A stretch of DNA of 64,000 bases from Argopecten irradians (taxonomy: Eukaryota > Mollusca > Bivalvia > Pectinida > Pectinidae), in the NCBI RefSeq assembly GCF_041381155.1, contig NC_091144.1, positions 12,967,544 through 13,031,543 on the forward strand, written 5' to 3'. Shown here piece by piece: positions 37,238 to 50,223 of the stretch; the stretch's first letter is position 1, and each line of letters begins with the position of its first letter. Made by a program: the position numbers and the translations under genes. The notes beneath the pieces are model-generated. The model made no database searches, was not told the DNA's origin, and saw only the letters and a list, made by a program, of their open reading frames with translations.

Positions 37238-39648
37238 TTATGCACTCAGTCAATTACTGCGGAAATTAAGTTAAAGAAGATTTTTTTATGCAATGATAAT
37301 TCATAAATAAGAGTAAAATTTCAGAACAGAAAATTGCTTATTGCAATTGCAATATTATAAAATTCAATCAAAAAGGTTAAGCAATACTTGAGTATTCAGT
37401 TACTTGCTATGAAAAGTAAAATTTCAGAACAGGAAAATTGTTGGAGATAATTGCCACTGGTATGTGTTACACAGTAGGTTTCCAGCCAGTGTACTTTATC
37501 TGAGATGAGCTAATTCTGATGGAAATATAGGGTTAACACTAAGAACTTGTATGATGGTTATCATATAGTTTTTTTTCATTGTAATTACAGCAATTTTGCA
37601 GAGAATAGCTTTTTGTAAAGTTTCATTCTTCTATTTCTAAAAAATAAAGATGTTTTGTGGTTTGTATATTGTCATAGACTTGAGCATGTCACAGAAACAG
37701 ATCTTGACCTTCAGATGTAGAGGATAATGTCATTGACAGGTACAAAAATCAAACAATGGTTACTATCTCCTTAACAACACATATTTACAAACATTATATG
37801 CATTACATGTTATCTTAAACAATTTTCCATGGCAACAAAGAACATCAAGAGATATCTAAAATATTGCATTTTCCTGTGTCGATGATATTTACAATGATAA
37901 TGGATACATGCATGGATCCACTTTTATTAAACATCAATTTCTCAATCTTATCTTTCTCATAGTCATTGCATTATTTGTCTTAGAGGATGTTTAACACAAG
38001 TGAATCAAGAAAACAAATAATTACATCATGTTTTATCACAATATATAATATGGTTTCATGATGAAACATAACACACAACATTTCTACCCAATTTCATTCT
38101 GAAACAGGTTTTTCTTATTTTCCAAAATGAACATAAAAATATGTGATTGCATTCAATACATCAACTTGACATAAAACACTTAGGTATATATACAAGATAT
38201 TATTTTATTCATTCGAAGGACAAAACATTTTCAGCTTTGACCAACATATTTCAACATCATCACATATAAAACTGTTCATTTAACTTAAGAAAAGAAATGT
38301 CATATAATTATATAACCTCTAATTTAAACTTTACTTCAGACTTTAAATAGTAGCCTGTTCTAACACTAGTGTTTACCTTCATTTAATCCATAACAATTTT
38401 ACACCGGTATTTGTACACCTCCAATGACCAAGGATAAGGATGATAAAAGGCAGAAAATCATCTTTTCATCCTTTCATCATGTTCTTTAATGAGACTAGAC
38501 TGATGAATGGCACTTTTCTTCAAAATGGATTCCATTTATACTTAATTAATACATTATTAAAATAACTTAAGATTTTGGAAATGTAACTCCATTTCATAGT
38601 ATAATCATTTAGTTAATGACTAAATACTATTGTTTTAACAAAAGGCCCAAATGTCCTGTAAGAACCATTTATTTCGATGTTCCATTTCTTACTAAAAACC
38701 AACAACTCTAAACTTCTACTGTGGAAGGAGGATTACAAATTATTTACCTCAGTCATAACAAATTTCATTCTAAATATATCTAAAAATGTTTTTAAATTTC
38801 ATAAAAATATTATCTGTATCCAACAGTTTGTACTAGTTTAAGTTGTAAAACATAAAGTGTAATTTTAAGCAATTATTGTAGAAATATATTTCTGTCAGTC
38901 AAAAACATTATGTAACAGTAACTGAATTCTATAATAGCTCCATGAAAAATATCATATAACGAAATGAACTCTGGTAATTCAAATGGTCAGATATTTCGAT
39001 AACGTAATTTTTGGAAACAAAAAAAGAAAAGATGAATAATATCTTAATCCTTTAAAAACGACTATTCTCATCATTAAAGAAATATTTATCTTTCATTGCT
39101 AAAGGGAGATAATCCAACGTTTGTAGATCCTCATCAATTTTAATTATCAATATATGTAATTGCTACAGCAGAATGCTGCATTCCTCACTTGGCAGATCAA
39201 TGCATATTTTTTTCAAATAAAACACATGAAGAAAAATATTAATGAGATCGCTGAACATTCTTTTAACAATATCATTTTTCTTCTCCAATAATATCCTGAA
39301 TATCACATAATTCTGTAGAAATTAAATTCAATTTGCATCATTAGTCTTAACTATAAGTAAATTTCCATATCAACAGTATCCATTAAGTAAGAACCCATGA
39401 AATCTTCTCTTCAATACAGTAATCATTTGATGAATTACATCTATTCTAATTAAGTCCAATCCCTTTTAGCAAGACTTATTGGCACTACATGTACATTATA
39501 GAAGAACTGTACTTCAAATATGTGTAGCTTTTAGTGATACTGGTATGTCACCTTATACCAACTTATGTCACAATGATAAACCTAAATCTTCTATCTTATG
39601 GAGTTCTGTAAACCTTAATCTCTCTATACCCACTTGTACCAAAGGAGT
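37238..39648. other. AT-rich stretch downstream of the Ly6-like gene, possible 3' UTR
   Basis: No gene or strong repeat. It directly follows the stop at 39649-39651 on the minus strand and so must include that gene's 3' UTR; the end could not be fixed. AAAGGGAGATAATCC at about 39101 is another instance of the mollusc GGGAGATAA motif. Confidence 0.4.
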
Positions 39649-42600
39649 CTAGGAGAGTAACATCTGGACGTCCTCGTCATCATCAGGTACACGATCAGCG
39701 GCCAGTCTGGTGTACGACAGTGTCAGCCTGTTGTTCTGTCTGTTCCGCCTCTTCACCTTCATGATCACGATGACGAGGAGAAGTGCGAGAAGTATCGCAA
39801 CAACTCCACTCGCGATCAGACCTCCAACAAACAGCCAGTCGACCTTCTTCTTCTGGTCCGGAACACCGGGTGGATAATGGTTTGTGCTGTTGATAGGGAC
39901 GACAGAACAGGCACTATTGGGGTCGTGTGTGTTCGGTTCATCGTATGGCTGCTCTGGCTTCACACAGTAGTCTCCCTTACAACAACATACTTCCTGTGTG
40001 TTGTTTGCACCAGTTGTGAACTATCACATAAAACAAAATATGTACATTTAGTATATTATCTTATTAGAAGACTTAACTTATTATAGGCAATAGACATACC
40101 CTATACTCTATACAATAAAGCACTCATTCTTTACACATAAAAATGTTTAATGCTTGATACCAACTTTTTTCAAAGTGTTGTCCTAGCTTGGTATATTACG
40201 TTTTTACAGTGTTGTTTTAACTTGGTACTTACATTTTTACAGTATTGTTTTGATTCGATACTTACATTTTTACAGTGATGTTTTGACTCGGTCCTTAAAT
40301 TTTTCCAGTGTTGTTTTTATGCCATGTATAGAATTTTACAGTCAGGTTTGACTCGGTACTTACATTTGTGACGTGTTGTTTTGACTCAGTACTTACAGTT
40401 TTACTGTGTGGTTTGACTCAGTACTTAAATTTTTCCAGTGTTGTTTTAATGCCGTACATACATGTAGATTTTCACAGTGTGGTTTGACTCGGTACTTACA
40501 TTTATAAAGTATTGTTTTAATTCGGTGCTTACATTTTTACAGTATTGTTTTGACTCGGTGCTTACATTTTTACAGTGTTGTTTTGACTCTGTACTTACAT
40601 TTTTACAGTATTGTTTTGACTCTGTACTTACATTTTTACAGTGTTGTTTTGACTCTGTACTTACGTTTTTACACTGCGGCTCTGACCCTGTGACATTGAC
40701 ACACCTGTTGTCAATATCACAGTTATACATCTGAGAGATGTTACCACTCTTTAGGTAGACAGTGCTCTTCATACATGCCACACCTTCAGCTGAACATTCC
40801 CTCTTGCAGCCTAAATTTATCAAAAACAAATTAATCTGATAAAATTGAGTCTAGAACTGTATGTGCCATAAGGTTATATTTTCAGAGAGAGATGCAGTGC
40901 AAGCAGGTTATTCTGAAATTGAGGTCAAATATGAAATGTAGGTCACAGTGATCTGTTTTTGGTATGCAACAAATCATCTCATCTAGACAGAGCAATTAAA
41001 CATACAAAGAATGAAATCCAAATGCCTCATAGTACAGGAGAGAAAGAAAATTTTTTTTTTTTAGCTGAAGTTAAATATTATACAAATATTTCATGGCCTA
41101 CTGTGCTCTAGTTCATAATATTTAACCTGAGGTGGTGGTAATCAACAAATGTTATATTGCACGAGGCCGAAGGCCGAGTGCAATATAATATTTGTTGATT
41201 ACCATCACCGAGGGGTAAATATTATGAACTAGAGCACAGTAACCCATGAAATATTTGTTTTATTACATAATCACCAGTTTTTCAGTTGAATATTATTATA
41301 AAATGAATACGACAATCACTTAACAAAATCATCAGCACCGTACCGTACGGAAAAGCTTCAAATCCTATTGAAGATTGACGTATAAACCACGTACGTCACG
41401 TTGTAACCCCGGTTTGGATGTTTTGTTGTCTTCTTTAACAATATTAGACCTGCATGCAGCCTTTTGATCTAATACATTCGCCGTGTCCGTCCTCTACTCG
41501 ATAAACGTCTACATGACGTGCTTGTTTCGAGATCTATAAAGCTAGCGCGAAATTGAACGTGAACCTTTGTGACGTCATAAAAAATAACTCACTGTTACGC
41601 GCGATTCCTCAGAGTTTTTCTACAAAACTAGACAATAACAGCGAGGTGTTCCTAAAGCCGTGCAATATAACATCTCGAACCGTGCAATATAACGTTTCCA
41701 TGGGAGCGTGCAATATAACTTCGAACCGTGCAATATAACAAGGTTTTATTGAACGGTCGGTGTAATAGTTGAAAATATTATATTTCTTCATATATAGATT
41801 GGTGTAAACAAAGTATGTAATAAATATAAAAATGTAAGTCATAATGACGTAGTTTTGGTACCTGCCGAACATTCTCACCTAAATGTGTGGATTCACAAGT
41901 ATGAAGTTCCAACGCCTTATAATGCATATATGATGATGCTGATGACACTTATCTACACTGTGTGCACACCTATATATAATTCTGTCTATTCTAACAATGT
42001 CTTCAATTTTACATACTGTAAATTAAATAATCGTATCAATTCCTCTAAATCAGGTGGTAATATATAAGCATGTATATCCCCATCAATATGTAACTAATGA
42101 TATAACATCCTAAAATATATACATTGTACAAGCTAACGGTAAAACATCCTAAAATATATACATTGTACCAGTTAACGGTATACCATCATAATATATATAC
42201 ATTGTACAAGCTAACGGTAAAACATCCTAAAATATATACATTGTACCAGTTAACGGTATACCATCATAATATATATACATTGTACAAGTTAACGGTATAA
42301 CATCATAATATATATATACATTGTACAAGTTAACGGTATAACATCATAATATATATACATTGTACAAGCCAACGGTAAAACATCCTAAAATATATATATA
42401 TATATACATTGTACAAGCTAACGGTAAAACATCCTAAAATATATATATATATATACATTGTACAAGTTAACGGTATAACATCATAATATATATACATTGT
42501 ACAAGTTAACGGTATATACATCATAATATATATACATTGTACTAGTTAACGGTAAAACATCATAATAATATATATACATTGTACAAGCTAACGGTAAAAC

Positions 42601-45600
42601 ATCATAATATATATATACATTGTACAAGTTAACGGTATAACATCATATATATATATATACATTGTACAAGTTAACGGTAAAACATCATAATATATATACA
42701 TTGTACAAGTTAACGGTATAACATCATAATATATATATACATTGTACTAGCTAACAGTATAACATCATAATATATATACATTGTACTAGCTAACAGTATA
42801 ACATCATCATATATATATATATACATTGTACAAGTTAACGGTATAACATCATAATATATATATATACATTGTACAAGTTAACGGTAAAACATCATAATAT
42901 ATATATACATTGTAGAAGTTAACGGTATCCATCATATATATATATATATATTGTACAAGTTAACGGTATAACATCATAATATATATATACATTGTACTAG
43001 CTAACAGTATAACATCATATATATATATACATTGTACTAGCTAACAGTATAACATCATAATATATATATACATTGTACTAGCTAACAGTATAACATCATA
43101 ATATATATATACATTGTACTAGCTAACAGTATAACATCATAATATATATATACATTGTACAAGCTAACGGTATACCATCATAATATATATACATTGTACA
43201 TTGTACAAGTTAACGGTATAACATCTAGCTAACGGTATAACATCATACCATATATATACATTGTACTAGCTAACGGTATAACATCATAATATATATATAC
43301 ATTGTACTAGCTAACAGTATAACATCATAATATATATATACATTGTACTAGCTAAAGGTATAACATCATACTATATATATACATTGTACTAGCTAACAGT
43401 ATAACATCATAATATATATATACATTGTACTAGCTAACAGTATAACATCATACTATATATATATACATTGTACTAGCTAACGGTATATAACATCATACTA
43501 TATATATACATTGTACTAGCTAACGGTATAACATCATAATATATATATACATTGTACTAGCTAACGGTATAACATCATAATATATATATATATACATTGT
43601 ACAAGCTAACGGTAAAACATCATAATATATATATATACATTGTACTAGCTAACGGTATAACATCATAATATATATACATTTATAGCTAACAGTATAACAT
43701 CATAATATATATACATTGTACTAGCTAACAGTATAACATCATAATATATATACATTGTACTAGCTAACAGTATAACATCATAATATATATATACATTGTA
43801 CTAGCTAACAGTATAACATCATAATATATATATACATTGTACAAGTTAACGGTATAACATCATAATATATATATACATTGTACTAGCTAACGGTATAACA
43901 TCATAAATATATATATACATTGTACTAGCTAACAGTATAACATCATAATATATATACATTGTACAAGTTAAAGGTATAACATCATAATATATATACATTG
44001 TACTAGCTAACAGTATAACATCATAATATATATATACATTGTACTAGCTAACAGTATAACATCATAATATATATATACATTGTACTAGCTAACAGTATAA
44101 CATAGCTAACGGAATAGCATCATAATATATATATACATTGTACTAGCTAACGGTATAACATCTAGCTAATGGTATAACATCCTACATAATACATATTGCA
44201 CTAAGTGGCACTGACCTTGCAGCTTCATGTTGTTGCCCTCTGAGGTTAGTTGGTAGCAGTGACTTCTGTTGTTTGTGACTGGGGCAGCCACTGGTTTGTT
44301 ACAGTTGTTTCCCTCACAACAATATATGGACACCTGACTCCCATTCATCTGGGCCTGAAACAATACCATCAAAGTAGCAATACAAGAACACTACAATGAA
44401 AGTGGAAACATTTTATTTCAAACAGATAATAAAAAAGACAAATTGGGACTATATCTGGACTCATATGAAATAAAAGTGATCCTACAATGTAACTACATTT
44501 ATGAAAAGTGTGATAAAATTTAAAGCAGTTATTCAATCTTTATTCCATTTAAAAATTTACATTCATGATCAGCACTTAACTCATTTATAGCAGTTACTTG
44601 AAGTTTAATTTATGTATTCACACATTCATGCTAGCTGCAATATTGTAGCTCAAAAGACTTTTTGACAGAAAATTGTTGTCTTTAGAGCTACAATTTGTGC
44701 CTATTACTGCTAATGGAGCAAAGTAATGATTATGCAAACCTTTATAAAACGTTTGTTTGCATTTTTATCGTACTTGTTTGATATCGCTTACCTACTAGGC
44801 AATAAAACTGAACCACATAAAATATCGAATTCTCATTGAGGCATTATTTTTTTACATAATATATATGAAGGTCTTTCTGAAGAGAATTTATACGGCAAGT
44901 CCATAAATTTTGAATTTGACGTCTTGTGAGCGGTACGGTGGGTATTAAGAATGGTAGTTATGTTTGTTTTGGACAAAAATAATATGTAAATGCATGTATA
45001 CGCATAAAATAATTGGAAACCTACAAAAAAGTATAGAAAACTATGCCCGAGTGATTTTCGGAGGCAGTGCTCCACTACGACACATAGGGACCAATTCGTA
45101 CCCGGCCGAAAAGTATAGTAGGCCGGGTACGTATATTCGTTCTAACATTCATGCATGTACAGTATTGAATGACTCTTTTAAAATCAGCATTCTTTTCCAT
45201 CAGTAAGTCAAATTTTCAGCTTCGTAAATTCTAGTACATTGTACATGCAATGTACAAGTTGTATAACAAACTGTCAAGCTTGGTATATACATGTACATGT
45301 AGTCAAATTGAAGCCTCTTTAAAGACCATTGTATGGACAAATGGTCTTAATAGCAAAGTGGAAACTTGGAAGCCAAAGAAAGTGATTAAGATAAGCACAT
45401 GGTCCTTGCAAATACATACAGACATGGCATCACCATACATGGTAGGTGGATTTTACTGTTGAATGAACAAAGTTTACAGTATTATCCCCCAAAGCACCTA
45501 GCTACCTTAATAACTTCATTCAGGGGTTTTCCATTGCAGACTCCATCAAAATCACATGATCTCCAGGTATCCACGGAGGTTTCAATAAAGTGTGGACGAA

Positions 45601-45887
45601 AACGAAGTGTGGTGTCATTGGTGAATGTCAAGCATCGCATCACTGGGGCAGGCGTTGTCACAGAGGGTGTTGTATTAGGAGCAGCTGTTGTTTCATTTGC
45701 AGGTGTTGTTGAGTCCCCAGTTGTGTTGTTTGCCAGGTCCTCGGTGTTGTTTGTCGATGTACTGGACACCATGTTTGGAGGGTGTGACTGACCAGTTAAG
45801 CAGGACTGGTTCATGCCTGGAGAGTTATCAGAGCTATGCCAACAGTAGACATCCCCAGTAGGTCGCGGCTGATCTGTGACTCCAGCA
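39649..45887 (-). CDS. Ly6/uPAR (LU) domain type I membrane glycoprotein, 5' exon missing
   Basis: Four exons by splice signals and phase: 45887-45506, 44354-44216, 40810-40665 and 40020-39649. The first seen exon starts mid-codon, so a signal-peptide exon lies further right and was not found. The order is a Cys pair (VYCWHSSDN, QSCLTGQ), a Thr/Asn-rich mucin-like linker with several N-x-S/T sites, then a first LU module ending in the signature CCEGNNCN across exons 1-2. A second LU module (HCYQLTSEG, GCKRECSAEGVACMKS, NCDIDNRCVNVTG) ends CCCKGDYC in the last exon. A short stalk, one membrane helix (WLFVGGLIASGVVAILLALL), a KVKRRNR stop-transfer and a cytosolic tail ending DDDEDVQMLLS follow. 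Most Ly6 proteins are GPI-anchored, so a true helix and acidic dileucine tail are notable. Ligand unknown. About 345 residues are visible. Confidence 0.78.
40190..40670 (-). repeat. 33-bp array that iterates the splice donor of the Ly6-like gene
   Basis: On the minus strand the exon ends QCKN at 40665 before GTAAGTAC. The 33-bp segment around this junction (CACTGTAAAAATGTAAGTAC...) is repeated about 14 times into the intron. The first five extra GTAAG donors would end the exon at 40632, 40599, 40566, 40533 and 40500, exactly 33 nt apart. The frame stays open across them, adding VSTESKQHCKN or VSTESKQYCKN per step, each creating an N-V-S glycosylation site and (in the first four) one Cys. Farther units are diverged and irregular. 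Confidence 0.85.
41083..41257. mobile_element. Near-perfect palindromic MITE with GGCC apex
   Basis: CAAATATTTCATGGCCTACT...GTGCTCTAGTTCATAATATT pairs with AATATTATGAACTAGAGCAC...CATGAAATATTTG. The apex is GAGGCCGAAGGCCGAG, flanked by GTTATATTGCAC and GTGCAATATAAT. It lies in an intron of the Ly6-like gene. Very similar plan to 17776-17942. Confidence 0.75.
41660..41739 (+). repeat. Four clustered copies of GTGCAATATAAC
   Basis: The 12-mer occurs at 41660, 41682, 41708 and 41728, spaced 20-26 bp, and a near copy in both orientations forms the inner stem of the palindrome at 41083-41257. Clustering of an exact 12-mer suggests a shared element origin or a protein-binding site array. Confidence 0.7.
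42070..44200. repeat. 39-41-bp satellite with embedded AT microsatellite, in a Ly6-like gene intron
   Basis: About 50 units of AACATCATAATATATATACA followed by TTGTACTAGCTAACGGTAT. Unit length changes through the (AT)n run, which varies from about 4 to 9 repeats. Units with AAGTTAACGG dominate the left half and TAGCTAACAG the right. The array begins within about 20 bp of the intron's 5' splice site (donor at 44215). Not coding. Confidence 0.9.
45045..45145 (+). repeat. Dispersed ~100-bp repeat, copy 1
   Basis: GCCCGAGTGATTTTCGGAGG through ACGTATATTCG, including the hairpin ACCCGGCC...GGCCGGGT. An inverted copy at roughly 88% identity ends the window (63892-64000). Non-coding. Confidence 0.65.
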
Positions 45888-47875
45888 CTGTACAATGATA
45901 ACAATTTCATACGGATTAGGCCAAATAATTAATATTGTGATTCCAGAAACACACTGTGAATATGATGGCTTGGTTTAGGAATACATGTATATCTAAGGCT
46001 CTTTTAGTTAATCTTTCTCTTCGTCTGATTTTTGTTGCAATGGAAAACCCAAATAAAATTTATCCAATCTTACAAAGACCATGGATCTGATTTTGAATGT
46101 ATTCTTGGTACGATATCTTATGACAAAATCGGTACTTAGTCTACCAATAATCCTACATGTAACTCTATGATTGATCTTTAAACCATCATAGACTGAAGTC
46201 TGCTTATATTAGACAATAAAATTGGGTAACCTTTTATGACATCTTGAATCTTGAGGAGCTGTTTTCGGGAAATTAAAAAGTATTATTATTGTTAAAAACT
46301 TTTTGCTTGATGACAAAACTAATAAAAAGATTTTTGGGGGTAAAGGCACTCATTTTGATAAGGTTGGTCTAGAGCTTTAATTGTTACCAGAAACATGAAG
46401 TTTTTAGACCCAGTTTAAACTAGTGATATTTTGTATGGCTATAAAACAACATTATTTCATGAAGGTTCAAATTTGTGTCTTGCCTTACAAAATCTCAGTA
46501 CCAAAATTCTCCAACTCTTGATATCTATGCAGTGCTCTTTTACAGTCAGGGGTTTCAATATCAGGCGGTACCCGGTACTTTTTGCCGGTTGAACCTGGCT
46601 GTGGTACCGCCTGATTTGGGCTAAATTACATTAGATAGCATACAGATGGTATAGAAAACTACCCCCTTAAATTGCAATGTACCACCTCTGCTGAAAGATA
46701 ATAAAATCCCTGTAAAGTGTTTACAATTACCTGTACAAATTGAAATTGCACATAATTTTTGAAGGAGGAATCAATGCCCGTATGTTTACATGTCTTCTAC
46801 ATGCATACCTATATGTACATACCTGGTATTTCACTTGATTTGTAACAATATTTAAGGAATAGATGTTTATTTTGTTGAGGTTATGAGGGTATAATGATGA
46901 TGGAGCACATGTAAATTATGTAACCCCGGCGAAGACGGGTTACATAAAATTTACACGAGCTCCATTATAATTATACCCTCATAACCTCAACAAAATAAAC
47001 ATCTACTCCTTATATTTACAGTTTTTCAAGTAAATGAATATCATTAATTCCTGCGGCAGTTGCATATTTTTTTCATTAAAATACACATATTTTTTCTCTC
47101 CCGTCATTGTCAACGAATTCGATTGAATAGCTGATTTGAATCGAGTCATTCATATGTTCCCGCTAAAAGTGGGGTCATGATCCCACGTTACTACGCCATC
47201 GACTATCACGTAACAACAGAATCGCCGCGCGTGTTGTACTAACATTATACACTGATAATGATAATACTAGAAAGCATGGTTATTGAGTTCATGGCCGTGC
47301 AAACTGTAAATATAAAAATATAAGATGATTTAAAAGCATCAAGCGTACACATACATCATTTAATAATTATTTTTTCTTTGTTTTCATACCAAATCTGGCT
47401 TTCTGATTGGGCCTTAATTTGGCCAATAGTGTTTTTTGTATAACACTGTAGAAGAACAGGTAAAATACACATTTAGTGGACCCTGAATAATCAGGACACC
47501 TTCGTTCCCAGTCTAAACCGTCCGGATTACAAGTTTTCCGGACTGTCGAATTCCGTGTTCTTAGTCAATGAAATTGTCACGTACGAGTTACTCCCCTTTA
47601 CATGAACCTTGTAATCGATGATACCTAGGCTTTTATGTAATATACATGTATTATAATAAATACTTTGTTTGTTATGATTCCTGTCGAGTGCCCCAAATAC
47701 AAATCAAAATCGGGTCTCCGATGTGAAAAATTACAGCGCTACCAAATAAGCCAAAGAAGTATGCTCCATCAGCTGAGTGACGCTATAGAGACTGTACATT
47801 TGTATTTAATACAATGTACTACGTATACATTGTATGTACCAACCACACCAGTCCACTCCTTTTACACCACTTAAT
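45888..47875. other. Region 5' of the visible Ly6-like exons, no exon recognised
   Basis: The missing first exon of the minus-strand Ly6-like gene should lie here or beyond. I could not identify a signal-peptide exon with a matching phase-2 donor. It contains the palindrome at 46848-47018 and a smaller inverted pair near 46573-46612 (CAGGCGGTACC and GGTACCGCCTG). Confidence 0.4.
46848..47018. mobile_element. Near-perfect palindromic MITE
   Basis: AGATGTTTATTTTGTTGAGG, TTATGAGGGTATAAT pairs with ATTATACCCTCATAACCTCA, ACAAAATAAACATCT. The apex is GTAACCCCGGCGAAGACGGG, near GTTAC. About 170 bp, the same build as 41083-41257 and 17776-17942 but with a different arm sequence. Confidence 0.75.
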
Positions 47876-48202
47876 AGACATGTTAACCCTACCCTGGCGG
47901 AAGTCTACCGCTTTTTTAGACTGATATTCCGCCTACCGCTTTAATATCCAAATATTCCGATTTCTGCAAAAACATCGTCTTCATTTTTTTTCTTCCGATT
48001 TCTGAATTTTTCAGTCGGTTGGGGCTGCCATGGTGGCTTCAAAATGCATACCAGACTGAGTAGGGGGACTGGCTTCATAATTAAGTAAACAAAGGAGGTG
48101 TGAACACTCCCTGACCAACACCCACTGGTGTTAATTAGCAGCCTGGGGCTAGTTCCACCTTGGCTTGGTGGTGTCACTTGCTTAGCCTATTTCACGTGTC
48201 TG

Positions 48203-49788
48203 AGTGTGCCTAACCACAGGGACTTGTAACGTAGGTTGTGAGAAAGTCTGTTGTGTATACATGTGTACTATAGGCCTATATACTATATAAAAGGACAAGG
48301 GAACCAACGGCTCGCTTGGAAGAGGTACACCTGCCTCTACAAAAGTCGCCGGTATTCCGTCAAACATGGATAAATATGTATATATTTAATACTTATATAT
48401 TCTTAAATAAATTTTCGATACGGAAAACACAACTTCAGACACGAAATAATATATTAACATACCTTTATTTCACTATGAACGCGGAAAATGCAGTCAGATT
48501 TCCTCACTGTCGTTTTGCCTGTCCAGTGAAATCTAGGTCAAAGGCACTCATATTCCCTTGTAACAAATTTTGTATGCATTCATTTCACTTTCTGGTGATA
48601 TTTTCCCATTGCAAATACAAATAGGCTATCTCCGATAACTCTTTCATTAATCCAATCCAACAACTAAGCGAGGAATCACACTTTTTTTATCCAGCACTCG
48701 ACTCTTGTTCGTATAATCCGCCATATTGTAATTGATGATGGGTACCTTTTTAGTGTACCCGCCCTTACCCGATACTGCACTGGAATTCTGTACCCATACT
48801 CTGTATAAATTAAGTTTCATGGTTAAGGTTTTTAGAAGTACCTATATTTGAAATACACATATCATTAATTGAAGAATCTAACTTAAGTCGAGACTCTAAT
48901 GTTTTTACTCAAGGACGTATATGAGAAGGATAAGTCACACTGGGTTTTGGGGAAGTCCAAGGCAGGCGCTTTTGTGTTTGTGCACTGACCGTGACGTTTG
49001 GCGACGACTAATTTTCCTTTGATATCCGCCGGCACAGCCTTTTGATGTAGCTTGCGGGTGCGAGGGTTACCGTCTTACTTTCTGAAGCGGTGCTGTCATT
49101 TCATGAGCTGTCGATTTTTTTTAAACGAAAATTTAAGACATATCCCTAAATATTCCGTCTTTAAAGCAAGTAATAAACGTCGTGAAATTTAATAAACTTT
49201 ACAATGGTGTTTCGTTTGACTCGATAAGACAAGTATTTGTTGAGAAAAACGGTTTTTATTCCCCGGTTCATAGGCGTCTCGCGTGGTGTTTAGTAATGTA
49301 AAGAGACAGACACGAATCCTTCTCACTTATAAATCCTTGGTTTTACTTTACCGTTACCACATTAATATTGTAGCTTTTAGTATACAGGCACTGTGTATAT
49401 GGGGTTTCCAGTTCGGGTCCGGGGTACACAATATCCACTCAAACGTGTTTAACCTAGATTTCAGTGGACAAGCAAAACGACAGTGAGGAAATCTGACTGC
49501 ATTTTCCGCGTTCATAGTGAAATAAAGGTATGTTAATATATTATTTCGTGTCTGAAGTTGTGTTTTCCGTATCGAAAATTTATTTAAGAATATATTAGTA
49601 TTAAATATATACATATTTATCCATGTTTGACGGAATACGGGCGACTTTTGTAGAGGCAGGTGTACCTCTTCCAAGCGAGCCGTTGGTTCCCTTGTCCTTT
49701 TATATAGTATATAGGCCTATAGTACACATGTATACACAACAGACTTTCTCACAACCTACGTTACAAGTCCCTGTGTGCCTAACGATGT
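48203..49788. repeat. ~335-bp inverted repeat pair around a 0.9-kb core
   Basis: The left arm 48203-48537 and right arm 49452-49788 are almost perfect complements: both read MEEVHLPLQKSPVFRQTWIN in opposite directions and include ACACAACAGACTTTCTCACA. Identity is about 97%. Each arm's open frame is carried only by the duplication. A palindromic insertion or inverted duplication nested in the 47876-50540 unit fits best. Confidence 0.8.
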
Positions 49789-50177
49789 GTATTACATAGG
49801 CCTACCGTAAGGAAACAATCATCTGGCCTTTCAATAAATTTTGTGCTTAAAACTAGTCAGCATCATTTCAAAAACAAACACTAGTTATAATTGAAATGAT
49901 TTACTCACGTTTTTAATGTGAAATAGGCATACAGTGTCTGCTGAAAATCATAAACTTTGCAATCGTAATGGCCGCCATTTTGGAATGAGGTGATTCTAAT
50001 AAAGGAGCCGGATTTGGAACGCCGGATTTTGGTATATTTTTTCAGGATATCACTAAAAAAAAAATTATTTATTTTTTCATGGTGCTTATTTCTCTAGAAT
50101 ATTGGTGTAAATTTTAGAAACAAATATTTGTATTTTTTCTTGCATAAATCAAAAGAAAATGAGTCCAGTATGTATTA

Positions 50178-50178
<1 letters not shown>

Positions 50179-50221
<43 letters not shown>
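50179..50221 (+). repeat. Poly(A) run of 43
   Basis: Uninterrupted A tract. It may be the tail of a plus-strand retroposed sequence, or simple slippage; the bases before it match nothing I recognise. Confidence 0.8.

Positions 50222-50223
<2 letters not shown>

Noticed and set aside
48316-48624. Open frames starting MEEVHLPLQKSPVF at 48316-48624 and 49354-49674
   Set aside because: They are the two arms of one inverted repeat; no domain or splice support.
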